NCBI GenBank assembly: GCA_963785755.1
Contig: CAWAXG010000002.1
Coordinates: forward strand, 558,001-622,000
DNA: 64,000 bases
Source of the DNA: JACCXG01 sp963785755
GTDB lineage: Bacteria; Acidobacteriota; Vicinamibacteria; Vicinamibacterales; 2-12-FULL-66-21
Reading direction: 5' to 3'
Program-made: the position numbers and the translations under genes
Notes under the pieces: generated by a model
The model's database searches: none
Seen by the model: the letters and a program-made list of their open reading frames with translations, nothing else
Told to the model about the DNA's origin: nothing
Shown here: in pieces, positions 39,299 through 49,199 of the stretch
Numbering within the stretch: position 1 is the first letter of the stretch
Layout of the letters: every line of letters begins with the position of its first letter

Positions 39299-40516
39299 AT
39301 GCAGACACTTCCGATCAGCGACGTTCCGGCACTCGGCCGCCTTCAGCAGCGCGCTCTCGTCATCGGCGTCGTCGCCCTGCTTGCCGGCGCCGTCGGCGCC
39401 GCGACCAACCTCGATCAGTTCTTTCGCTCGTGGCTGATCGGATTTCTGTTCTGCCTCAGCCTGACCCTCGGATCGCTCGCGCTGCTGATGGTTCAGCACC
39501 TCTCCGGCGGCCAGTGGGGGCTGGTGGGACGCCGGGTATTCGAGGCGGCCAGCCGCACGCTGCCGATCGTCGTCGTGCTCTTCCTGCCGCTGCTGTTCGG
39601 CATGAAGCGCATCTTCCTCTGGGCGGACGAAGCGTTCGTGCAGGGGGATCACATCCTCCAGGTGAAGGAGCCGTACCTGAACGTCACCTTCTTCATCATC
39701 CGCGCGGCCATCTACTTCGCGTTCTGGCTGGTCTGCGTCTGGCTGCTGAACAAGTGGTCGGCCGAGCAGGATCGTGGCGTGGGCGTGACGAAGCTGGATT
39801 CCGTCCGGTTCAGGAAACTCAGCGCACCCGGCTTGCTGTTCCTCGTCATCACCGTGACCTTCGCGTCGGTCGACTGGATCATGTCGCTCGATCCTCATTG
39901 GTTTTCGACGATTTTCGGCCTGCTGACGGTCGCCGGCTACGGCTTGAGCGCGCTCGCCCTCACGGTCGTGGTGCTGTCGCTGATGGCGCCCGATCTGCCG
40001 GGCGCGCACCTGACGGCGAGGCAGTTCCACGACTTCGGCAAGCTGATGCTCGCCTTCGTCATGCTCTGGGCGTACCTCTCCTTCTCGCAGTACCTGATCA
40101 TCTGGTCCGGAAACCTGCCGGAAGAGATCCCGTGGTACCTGCAGCGCGTCACGGGCGGATGGGGCGTTGTCGCGATCCTGCTCGTTGTCGGACACTTCAT
40201 GCTGCCGTTCACGCTGCTGCTGTCGCGGAACCTGAAGCGGAACATGCCCAGAATCGCCATCGTGGCGGCATTCATCCTGGTCATGCGGCTCGTGGATCTC
40301 GTCTGGCTGGTGGCACCCTCGGTCCAGCACGCCGCAGCTGTCAGAGGGGGCGCGCACGCAGCCGGGGGATTCCCGATTCACTGGATGGACCTGGCCATCC
40401 CGATCGGATTGACCGCCGTGTGGCTCTTCCTGTTCACGCGGCAACTGCGATCACGGGCGCTCTTCCCATACAACGATCCGTACTTCAAGGAGGCGTTCGC
40501 GCATGAAGCCCATTGA
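39299..40516 (+). CDS. actF: ActF, NrfD-like membrane subunit of alternative complex III
   Basis: 405 residues and about ten hydrophobic helices (LLAGAVGAATNLDQFFRSWL, VTFASVDWIMSLDPHWFSTI, MLAFVMLWAYLSFSQYLIIW, the last typical of ActF). It pairs with ActC in the membrane core. The end overlaps the next gene by 14 bp. It has no homologue in the second act locus. Confidence 0.92.
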   Translation: MQTLPISDVPALGRLQQRALVIGVVALLAGAVGAATNLDQFFRSWLIGFLFCLSLTLGSLALLMVQHLSGGQWGLVGRRVFEAASRTLPIVVVLFLPLLFGMKRIFLWADEAFVQGDHILQVKEPYLNVTFFIIRAAIYFAFWLVCVWLLNKWSAEQDRGVGVTKLDSVRFRKLSAPGLLFLVITVTFASVDWIMSLDPHWFSTIFGLLTVAGYGLSALALTVVVLSLMAPDLPGAHLTARQFHDFGKLMLAFVMLWAYLSFSQYLIIWSGNLPEEIPWYLQRVTGGWGVVAILLVVGHFMLPFTLLLSRNLKRNMPRIAIVAAFILVMRLVDLVWLVAPSVQHAAAVRGGAHAAGGFPIHWMDLAIPIGLTAVWLFLFTRQLRSRALFPYNDPYFKEAFAHEAH

Positions 40517-41354
40517 TCCGCCTTCGCCAAAGGCTTCGGCGGGACAAGGTCCGCCTTCGCCAAAGGCTTCGGCGGGACAAGGTCCGCCTTCGCCAAAGGC
40601 TTCGGCGCGACAAGGTCCGGAGTCGCCAACGGCTTCGGCGCCTGATGGTTCAGGAGACGGCCCACCGTCCCGGCGGCCCGGTGTGGGCGGCGGCGCGACC
40701 TACCGTCACCCGTCGGATCACGACCAGGCCCTCAGCTCTCACGATCCCGCCCTCAGCTATCACGACGGCGTGCACGATCACGCCCTCGACGACGAGCTGC
40801 ACAACCCGGATGTCGCGCATGAGCACATGGATGTGAACATCAGCGCGATTGTCTGGTCCGTGGTCGTCCTGGTGTTGGTCACGCTGGCCTCGCACATCGT
40901 GATCCTGGTGCTGTTCGGGTGGTTCGAGCGGGAGGCCGAGGCCAATCAGGGGACGCTCTCGCCGCTGGCCAGGCCCGCCACCGAGATGCCGACGACGACG
41001 ACCGGCTCGCCGGTTTTCAGTCCGGCCGCGAACATTCCGGGACCGAAGCTCCTGACCGACGAGCCGATGGCGCTCGACAAGCAGCGGAGCGATGAAGCGA
41101 AGCGGCTTCACGGGTACGGATGGGCCGACGAGAAGACCGGCGTGGCGCACATCCCGATTGAAGAAGCCAAGAAGCTGATCCTGCAGCGCGGCCTGCCGGT
41201 TCGCGCGGAGGGCGCCGTTGCGCCAAACCTGGGCACGCGCCTGCCGGCCGCAGGGGAGGCTTCGGGTGGACGCGTGATTACGGTCCCACTTCCCGAACCA
41301 CCGGCAGGCGCGCCGGCTCCACCGGCGGCGGCCAAGCCGCATGGGGGGCACTGA
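40503..41354 (+). CDS. Act/Cox-associated single-pass membrane protein with in-frame 33-bp repeats
   Basis: 283 residues. The N-terminus has three copies of an 11-residue unit (PPSPKASAGQG) from a 33-bp DNA repeat at 40510-40640, then a His-rich stretch. One membrane segment (IVWSVVVLVLVTLASHIVIL, residues about 117-136) follows. A conserved-looking C-terminal motif (RLHGYGWADEKTGVAHIPIE, residues about 200-219, then KLILQRGLP) resembles proteins I associate with cytochrome oxidase operons. The function is unknown; an assembly or coupling role between ACIII and the oxidase is inferred from position. Confidence 0.7.
   Translation: MKPIDPPSPKASAGQGPPSPKASAGQGPPSPKASARQGPESPTASAPDGSGDGPPSRRPGVGGGATYRHPSDHDQALSSHDPALSYHDGVHDHALDDELHNPDVAHEHMDVNISAIVWSVVVLVLVTLASHIVILVLFGWFEREAEANQGTLSPLARPATEMPTTTTGSPVFSPAANIPGPKLLTDEPMALDKQRSDEAKRLHGYGWADEKTGVAHIPIEEAKKLILQRGLPVRAEGAVAPNLGTRLPAAGEASGGRVITVPLPEPPAGAPAPPAAAKPHGGH
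40510..40640. repeat. 33-bp tandem repeat (CCGCCTTCGCCAAAGGCTTC unit)
   Basis: Three units and a partial fourth occur inside the Act-associated gene. The CGCCTTCGCC...AAGGCTTCGGCG core belongs to a family that recurs at 42336-42390, 50895-50935, 52340-52390, 54955-55030 and 56616-56690. Confidence 0.85.
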
Positions 41355-41357
41355 ACG

Positions 41358-41412
41358 AAAGGTTCAGGGGTTCAGGGGTGCAGGGGTTCAGGGGTTCACG
41401 GGTTCAGGTGTT
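41358..41412. repeat. GGTTCAGG tandem low-complexity repeat
   Basis: About six iterations of GGGGTTCAGG and GGTTCACGG words lie between the Act-associated gene and SCO1. They are non-coding and of unknown role. Confidence 0.8.
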
Positions 41413-41434
41413 CACGGTTCGCGCGGATAGGGAG

Positions 41435-42401
41435 ATGGTGATCGAGCCTAAGTTGCTTCGTCGTGTCTTCGCTGCCCTCGTCACGGCGGTCGTGTGCTCG
41501 GCGGCGGTGTCGGCGCAGGTGGGGCGCACTGCTCCCGAGCCGGGGGACGCGGCGGCGGATCGGCCGGGGCTGCTCAGCAAGATCCGGATCGATCAACGTC
41601 TGAATCATCAGGTTCCGCTCGATCTGCAATTCACCGACGAAACGGGCAGGACGGTCAGGCTCGGCGAGTACTTCGGCAAGCGTCCGGTCATTCTGGCGCT
41701 CGTGTACTGACGAATGCCCGATGCTCTGCACGCAGGTGCTCAATGGGCTCGTCACCGCGCTCGGGGTCATGAACTTCGAACCGGGGAAGGAGTTCGACGT
41801 CATTGCCGTCAGCTTCAACCCGCGAGAGGGTCCTGGGCTGGCAGCGCAGAAAAAAGCGGCGTATCTCGAGCGCTACAAACGGCCGCACACCTCCGGAGGC
41901 TGGCACTTCCTCACCGGCACCGAGGCGTCGATCAAACAGCTCGCGGACGCGGTCGGATTTCGCTACGAGTACGACGAGCGCATCAAGCAGTACGCGCACG
42001 GCGCCGCCATCGAGGTCCTGACACCGAAGGGTGTGATCTCCAAATACTTCTACGGCATCGAGTACTCGTCGCGGGACATCCGCCTCGGCCTCATCGAAGC
42101 GTCAGAAGAGCGGATCGGCACCGCCATCGACGACTTCCTGCTGTTCTGTTACCACTACGACCCGGCGACGGGAAAGTACGGCCCGATGGTCCTGCGCCTA
42201 GTTCGCCTGGGCGGCATCGCCACCGTGCTGACGTTTCTGTCGTTTCTCACGGTCAGCCTGCGACGCGAGCGTCGCGAGCACGGTCAGACTTTCACCAAAC
42301 CGTCAGGCGGCGCGCACGGCCCGGGGCGGCCCGCCTTCGCGCCGAAGGCGCTTCGGCGCGTCCGCCGTAGCTCCCGCGGAGGCGGAAGCCCCGACAATTA
42401 A
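41435..42401 (+). CDS. SCO1/SenC/PrrC copper chaperone, one frame break
   Basis: About 322 residues when an extra base near 41709 is removed; as given, a TGA at 41708-41710 stops the frame just before the copper site. The signal peptide (VFAALVTAVVCSAAVSAQ) is followed by the thioredoxin-like SCO domain. The copper site is ECPMLC (CxxxC), and a downstream His in KQYAHGAAIEVLTPKG is the third ligand. A C-terminal helix (LVRLGGIATVLTFLSFLTV) anchors the protein. The last 30 residues come from the CGCCTTCG repeat. SCO proteins load copper into the CuA site of subunit II, encoded next. Confidence 0.88.
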
Positions 42402-42402
42402 G

Positions 42403-43408
42403 ATGTTCACAGACTTACCGCTGTTTCCGCAGCAGGCCTCGGTACAGGCAGGACAGGTCGACGCCATCTATTTCTTCATGGTGGCGGTCACGGCCTTCTT
42501 CTCCCTGCTCATCGCCGGCCTCATGGTCTTCTTTGCGTTCAGGTATCGCCGGCGTAGTGACGACGAGGTTGGCGTCGCCATCCACGGGTCGCTCGCGCTC
42601 GAGCTCCTGTGGACGACCATTCCGTTCTTCATCTGCATGGGCATGTTCACGTGGGGAGCGAAAGTCTTCTTCGATCTGTACCGGGTCCCCGACGGTGCGA
42701 TGGAGATATTCGTCGTCGGGAAGCAGTGGATGTGGAAAGTCCAGCACATGGGCGGACAGCGCGAGATCAACGAGCTGCACGTGCCAGTCGGCCGCCCGGT
42801 GAAACTGATCATGGGCTCCGAGGACGTCATCCACAGCTATTACATCCCGGCCTTCCGGGTGAAGGCCGACGTCATTCCCGGGCGCTACAACACGATGTGG
42901 TTCCAGGCGACCAAGCCCGGGCGATATCACCTGTTCTGCGCCGAGTACCTGCGGCACCAGGCACTCGGGCATGATCGGATCGGTCATCGCGATGGAGCCG
43001 GCGGAGTACCAGACGTGGCTGGAGGGCGGAAAGGCGGAGGATTCGCCGATGGCCGCCGGGCAGAAGCTGTTCACGGACCTCGTGTGCATTACGTGTCACC
43101 GCGAGGACAGCCAGGGACGCGGCCCGTCGCTGGCGAATCTGTTCGGGCACCAGGTGGAGCTGCAGGGTGGCGGAAAAGTCGTTGCGGACGAGGCGTACAT
43201 CCGGGAGTCGATCCTGCTTCCGCAGGCCAAGATCGTGGCGGGCTACCAGCCGCTGATGCCGACCTTCCAGGGGCTGGTCACCGAGGAGCAGCTGTTGCAG
43301 CTCATCTCGTACATAAAGTCGCTCAGCGGGACCGGAGGCGCCGGCAGGCCGGCCGCACCGCCGTCGCCGGGCGCGCCGAGCACGCCGGCGCCGCAGGACA
43401 AGAGATAA
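42403..43408 (+). CDS. coxB: cytochrome c oxidase subunit II with C-terminal cytochrome c (caa3 type), one frame break
   Basis: About 335 residues after deleting an extra C near 42949. Two N-terminal helices (FMVAVTAFFSLLIAGLMVFF and LLWTTIPFFICMGMFTW) precede the cupredoxin domain: GKQWMWKVQHMGG (aromatic electron-entry region), HSYYIPAFRVKADVIPG and the CuA ligands CAEYCGTRHSGM. The C-terminal fused cytochrome c has CITCHREDSQGRGPSLANLF, so the enzyme is caa3 type. It starts 2 bp after SCO1. Confidence 0.92.
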
Positions 43409-43415
43409 GACCCTT

Positions 43416-45014
<1,599 letters not shown>

Positions 45015-45022
<8 letters not shown>

Positions 45023-45785
45023 GGGCTACCGACCCGCTGAGCACTACCCGGGGCCGCTCCACAGTCCCAAGGTCCACGGCGAGCCGGGCTACGCGGGCTA
45101 TTCGGGCGAAGTCCATCCCGAGCACGGGCCCGCGCACCATCACCCGAAACTGCAGCATCACTTCGATGACATGGACCAGCAGGCCGAAGCGTCGACGCTC
45201 GGCATGTGGGTGTTCCTGGTCACCGAAATCATGTTCTTCGGCGGCCTGTTCACGGCGTACCTCGTCTATCGGTGGACGTCGCCGGAGGGATTCCAGGAAG
45301 CCAGTCATCACCTGAACGTGACGTGGGGCGCCATCAACACCGTGGTGCTGATCGTCAGCTCGTTGACGATGGCGCTGGCGGTGCGAGCGGCGCAGACCAG
45401 CAGGCCGGCGATGACGCAGGTCGGCTGGCTCGTTGCCACGATGATCCTCGGGGCGACGTTTCTCGGCATCAAGGTGGTCGAGTACGCCGACAAGTTCACC
45501 CACCATCTCGTTCCGGGCCCGAACTTCCAGTGGCCGGGCAAGTATCCGGCCGCCGCCGAACAGTTCTATTCGCTGTATTTCTGCATGACCGGTCTGCACG
45601 CCCTGCACATGATCATCGGGCTCGGGATCATGACGGTGATCTCGATCATGGCGTGGAAGCGGCAGTTCGACAGCAGCTACTTCACGCCGGTCGAGGTGTC
45701 CGGACTCTACTGGCACTTCGTCGACATCGTCTGGATTTTCCTGTTCCCGCTGCTCTACCTGATTGGCTACCACGTCGCCGGGTGA
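45015..45785 (+). CDS. coxC: cytochrome c oxidase subunit III
   Basis: 256 residues from a TTG start at 45015. The start is chosen because GAGGAGG lies six bases upstream and no ATG or GTG precedes the conserved part. The extended N-terminus is His/Pro-rich and cytoplasmic. Five helices follow (GMWVFLVTEIMFFGGLFTAY, GLHALHMIIGLGIMTVISIM, VSGLYWHFVDIVWIFLFPLL). The 8-bp overlap with subunit I suggests coupled translation. Confidence 0.9.
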
Positions 45786-45789
45786 TCGA

Positions 45790-46098
45790 ATGTCAGAGAC
45801 CACACATCACGTCGTCCCAACACGTTTGTATGTCGTCATCTTCGCCGCGCTGCTCCTCGGCACGGCGCTGACGGTCCTGGCGGCCAAGTTCGACCTGGGG
45901 CCGCTCAACAACGTCGTGATGCTGACGATTGCCTGCGCAAAGGCCACTCTGGTCATCCTCTACTTCATGCATGTCCGATGGAGCACGCGGCTGACCTGGG
46001 TGGTGGCCGTTTCGGGCTTCTTCTGGCTGATGATCATGTTCACCTTCACGATGACCGATTACATCAGCCGCGGCTGGCTGGTGGGGACGCCGCGCTGA
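45790..46098 (+). CDS. coxD: cytochrome c oxidase subunit IV family protein
   Basis: 102 residues from the ATG at 45790, with three helices (YVVIFAALLLGTALTVLAAK, VVMLTIACAKATLVILYFMH, VVAVSGFFWLMIMFTFTMT). This is the prokaryotic subunit IV (CtaF) pattern. It is the last gene of the act-cox operon. The 131 bp after it hold no gene and no clear terminator. Confidence 0.88.
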   Translation: MSETTHHVVPTRLYVVIFAALLLGTALTVLAAKFDLGPLNNVVMLTIACAKATLVILYFMHVRWSTRLTWVVAVSGFFWLMIMFTFTMTDYISRGWLVGTPR

Positions 46099-46229
46099 AG
46101 AGACCAACTTGGAAGCTGAGGCCGAGTTTTTTCAGCCGGCCGCTCAGGGCACCTGAACCAACGCCGTCAGAAACAAGTTGTCGGCATCCACCTTCGAATA
46201 GAAAATGGGCAGGAATTCTGCACCGACTG

Positions 46230-47576
46230 ATGAATCGTCTTCCTGTCGTCGTCATCTGGGTGGGCCTGCTGATGGTGTGCGCGATGCTGACCGGGTCACC
46301 GGCGCGCGCGGTTGCCACCAAACGCGTGAGCGGGAACCTGGTGTTCTGGGATCAGAGCCGCGGCTTCGCCGCCATCGTCGCGAATGCCGATCTGTTCTCC
46401 GAGGTCAGTCCTTTCTGGTATCGAGTCCAGGCAGACGGCCGCATCGTACCTTACACGACTGCCTCGGGCGCCAGTTACGAAGATCCGGCCATTCTCTCGT
46501 TTCTCAGAACCAACGGCATCCTGGTGATCCCCACGGTAGCCAACATCCTGGATGGCGTATGGGATGGCGCGTTGGTGAGCAAGATCATCGCGGATCCACA
46601 GCTGAGCGCGACGAACATCAGCGGTCTTGTGAACCTTGCGATCACTAGAGGTTATGACGGAATCGATCTGGACTATGAGAACCTCCGCGCTTCAGACCGA
46701 CCCGCATTCACTGCCTTCGTTCAGAATCTCGCGGCAGCGCTCCACGCCCACGGCAAGTTACTGACAGTGAACGTCTACGCGAAGACCAGCGAGCCCGGGA
46801 CGTGGGATGGACCCCGGGCGCAGGACTGGCGGGCAATCGGCCAGGTCGCGGATCAAGTACGGATCATGACCTACGAATACTCGTGGTCGACCTCTCCGCC
46901 CGGCCCCATCTCACCGGTGAACTGGGTCAACGAGGTCATCTCGTTTGCGACTTCGCAGGTCGCGGCCGAGAAGATCATGCAGGGCGTTCCGTTCTACGGC
47001 TACGACTGGATTGGGCCGCGGGGAACCGATCTCGTCTGGAACCAGGCGATGGGTCTGGCGGACCAATACGCCGCGGCGATCAGGTGGGACAGCGCGAGCG
47101 CATCGCCGTGGTTCGAGTACGGTTCGGGCCCGAGCCGGCATACCGTCTGGTTCGAGAACGGATCGAGCGTCGATGCGAAACTGCAGGTCACCAGGCTATA
47201 CAACATCGGAGGCGTCACCCTCTGGCGCCTCGGGGGCGAAGATCCGACGAACTGGGCGGCCTTGCGGGCGCGGTTTGGCGGTGTTCCACCAGGTCCGGAC
47301 GTCACGCCGCCGGTCGTCGCGATCACGTCGCCCGCCGACGGGGCATGGCTCGCCAGGAAGCAGCGAATCGACGCGCAGGCGACCGACGACGTTCGGGTCT
47401 CTCGAGTGGACTTCCACGTGAACGGCTCGCTGCTGGCCACCGACACGACATCCCCATACTCGGCATCCTGGAATACGCAGCGCGCGAGCAGGGGAGCCAA
47501 TCTTATTGAGGCAATCGCCTACGATCCGAGCGGGAACTCCGCAAGCGCGCGCGTAACCGTCTTTTCCCGTCGCTGA
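46230..47576 (+). CDS. secreted GH18-type glycoside hydrolase with Ig-like C-terminal domain
   Basis: 448 residues from the ATG at 46230, which begins a signal peptide (VVIWVGLLMVCAMLTG). The catalytic region resembles the YaaH/spore-cortex branch of family GH18: GYDGIDLDYENLRASDRP holds the DxxDxDxE motif with the acid/base Glu. IMTYEYSWS and QGVPFYGYDW are also typical. Residues about 365-448 (TPPVVAITSPADGAWLARKQ...) form a bacterial Ig-like domain. The substrate could be chitin-like or peptidoglycan glycans. Codon choice looks slightly less GC-biased than the flanking respiratory operons. Confidence 0.82.
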   Translation: MNRLPVVVIWVGLLMVCAMLTGSPARAVATKRVSGNLVFWDQSRGFAAIVANADLFSEVSPFWYRVQADGRIVPYTTASGASYEDPAILSFLRTNGILVIPTVANILDGVWDGALVSKIIADPQLSATNISGLVNLAITRGYDGIDLDYENLRASDRPAFTAFVQNLAAALHAHGKLLTVNVYAKTSEPGTWDGPRAQDWRAIGQVADQVRIMTYEYSWSTSPPGPISPVNWVNEVISFATSQVAAEKIMQGVPFYGYDWIGPRGTDLVWNQAMGLADQYAAAIRWDSASASPWFEYGSGPSRHTVWFENGSSVDAKLQVTRLYNIGGVTLWRLGGEDPTNWAALRARFGGVPPGPDVTPPVVAITSPADGAWLARKQRIDAQATDDVRVSRVDFHVNGSLLATDTTSPYSASWNTQRASRGANLIEAIAYDPSGNSASARVTVFSRR

Positions 47577-47760
47577 TCCCGGTCCGCACCATTTCCGTTA
47601 ACCGATCGTGAATTGGGAGCGGGAGCCCTCGCTGGCGGCCCGCGCCTGGCGACCGCTACTGCGAGTTCGTCGAGACACCGGACTGTGGCCCAGCGACGCG
47701 CTGCAGCCAACGGTGCGCCAGTCCGTCGCGCTCTTGCGCCTTACAAGGCAGGGGGTGCAT

Positions 47761-48426
47761 ATGGCCGGCTCATTCTTCCGGTCGGGACGGATTTCAACAA
47801 TTGCGCTCACGCTGTCGCTCGCCGCCTGTCCAATCACAGCCGAGGCGCAGGAGGAACGGACATCAACGGCGCTGGCGAAGGCATTGAGCGTGGGGACAGC
47901 GGTGACGGTGACGCAGTGGTCCGGCCGAAAAACGCAGGGCCATGTGATCGAACTGAGCGACTGCCTCCTCGTGCTGCGAGCATGGAATGAACCTGTCGAA
48001 CTTCCGATCCAATCGATCAAGACGATCAAACGACATCAGTCGAAGGAGACGGGCAAGACCCCCGGCGCGCTGTCTCAGGTGGTGCGATACTGCGAGAACG
48101 CCAGCTGCACTCCGGGTGAATTGATGTACATGAGCGCGGCCGTCGTGCTCAAAGCGTTCGGCGGCGCAGGGCGATCGACGAAAACCGTCTATCGAGCGAA
48201 GCGGCCCGAGGTGGCTCCGGTGTCCTGTCTCCGTCCGCCCGTTCCTGACAGCACGGCCAGTCAGGGTTCGTCAGCGTCCTCTCAGAGAAGCTTCGCGTTC
48301 GGCTCGCCATCGACAGACCCCGCTCGTGTTGCCGGTGCGCGACGTGGGTGTCGCCGTGAGACCGATGGGCTGTGCCGGCCGACAGAGCGCGCGGCGCGCT
48401 TGACCGTGGTCCGAGTTCGTGGATAA
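47761..48426 (+). CDS. secreted protein with small beta-barrel-like domain, unknown function
   Basis: About 221 residues from the ATG at 47761, with GGGG upstream. A signal peptide (ISTIALTLSLAACPITAEAQ) is followed by a short domain (VTVTQWSGRKTQGHVIEL to VELPIQSIKTIKRH) with the rhythm of SH3/LSm-like barrels found in many acidobacterial secreted proteins. The last 75 residues are low-complexity and may not be conserved. No partner is evident. The 184 bp before it are non-coding. Confidence 0.5.
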   Translation: MAGSFFRSGRISTIALTLSLAACPITAEAQEERTSTALAKALSVGTAVTVTQWSGRKTQGHVIELSDCLLVLRAWNEPVELPIQSIKTIKRHQSKETGKTPGALSQVVRYCENASCTPGELMYMSAAVVLKAFGGAGRSTKTVYRAKRPEVAPVSCLRPPVPDSTASQGSSASSQRSFAFGSPSTDPARVAGARRGCRRETDGLCRPTERAARLTVVRVRG

Positions 48427-48552
48427 CATCTCGCGTCAATCGACGACATTTCCGTCGTCCGCAGAATCCTTCGGTGAACGAGGATGTGGCATCCTTCCAT
48501 CCCCGACTCGCGGCGTGGCCAGCTGATCTCCGGCGCTCCGGAGCCCTAGCCA

Positions 48553-49199
48553 GTGGGCCAGATTTTTCCTCCTTGGTGGAACAAGCTCCCGATCGTGGCC
48601 GCCATCGCTGGCAGCCTCGGCCCGGCATTCGCGATCGCGGGCATCTGGTACTTTTTTCCCCGTGGTACACGGACGTGGGCTACAGTCCCGCTCAGCCCGT
48701 CCCGTACAGCCACAAGCTTCACGTCGGCGAGCTTGGTCTCGATTGCCGATACTGCCACGCCTCGGTCGAGATTTCTGCCGTCGCGAACGTTCCTCCCACG
48801 CAGACCTGCATGAACTGCCATCAGACCGTGAAGAGGGACAGCGAGCAGCTCGCACCGATCCGGGAAAGCGCCGCCAGCGGCCGGCCGATGCGCTGGATTC
48901 GCGTTCACAAGCTTCCGGACTACGCCTATTTCGCCCACAACGCGCACGTGACGGCGGGAATCGGCTGTGTCACCTGTCACGGCCGCATCGACGAGATGGA
49001 AACGGTCACCCAGATGACGCCGCTCAGCATGAGCTGGTGCCTCGACTGCCACCGCAACCCCGGTCCCAACAGGCGCCCCATCTCGGAGGTCACCAACATG
49101 AAGTGGACTCCGCCCAGGGACGTCAGCATGCTCGTGGCGGAGCTCGAGCGCGCGCGGCCGGTCAATCCGCCGACTGACTGTTCGGGGTGCCACCGGTGA
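48553..49199 (+). CDS. actA2: ActA-like pentahaem cytochrome c (second act locus), one frame break
   Basis: About 216 residues from a GTG at 48553 once one T is restored in the run at 48652-48657. The N-terminal anchor is IVAAIAGSLGPAFAIAGIWY. Five haem sites follow: CRYCH, CMNCH, CVTCH, CLDCH and CSGCH, in the same spacing as ActA at 32650. It opens the second respiratory locus and overlaps actB2 (GTGA). A Rex/CRP-like dyad like the one before the first operon is not visible upstream. Confidence 0.88.

Noticed and set aside
41708..41710. TGA just before the SCO1 copper site as a selenocysteine codon or a regulatory stop
   Set aside because: Reading through TGA in the same frame gives nonsense. 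The conserved ECPMLC lies in the +1 frame, as expected from one inserted base.
48427..48552. A promoter or Rex-like dyad for the second act locus
   Set aside because: No TTGTGAA-type dyad or convincing -35/-10 pair is visible in this gap.
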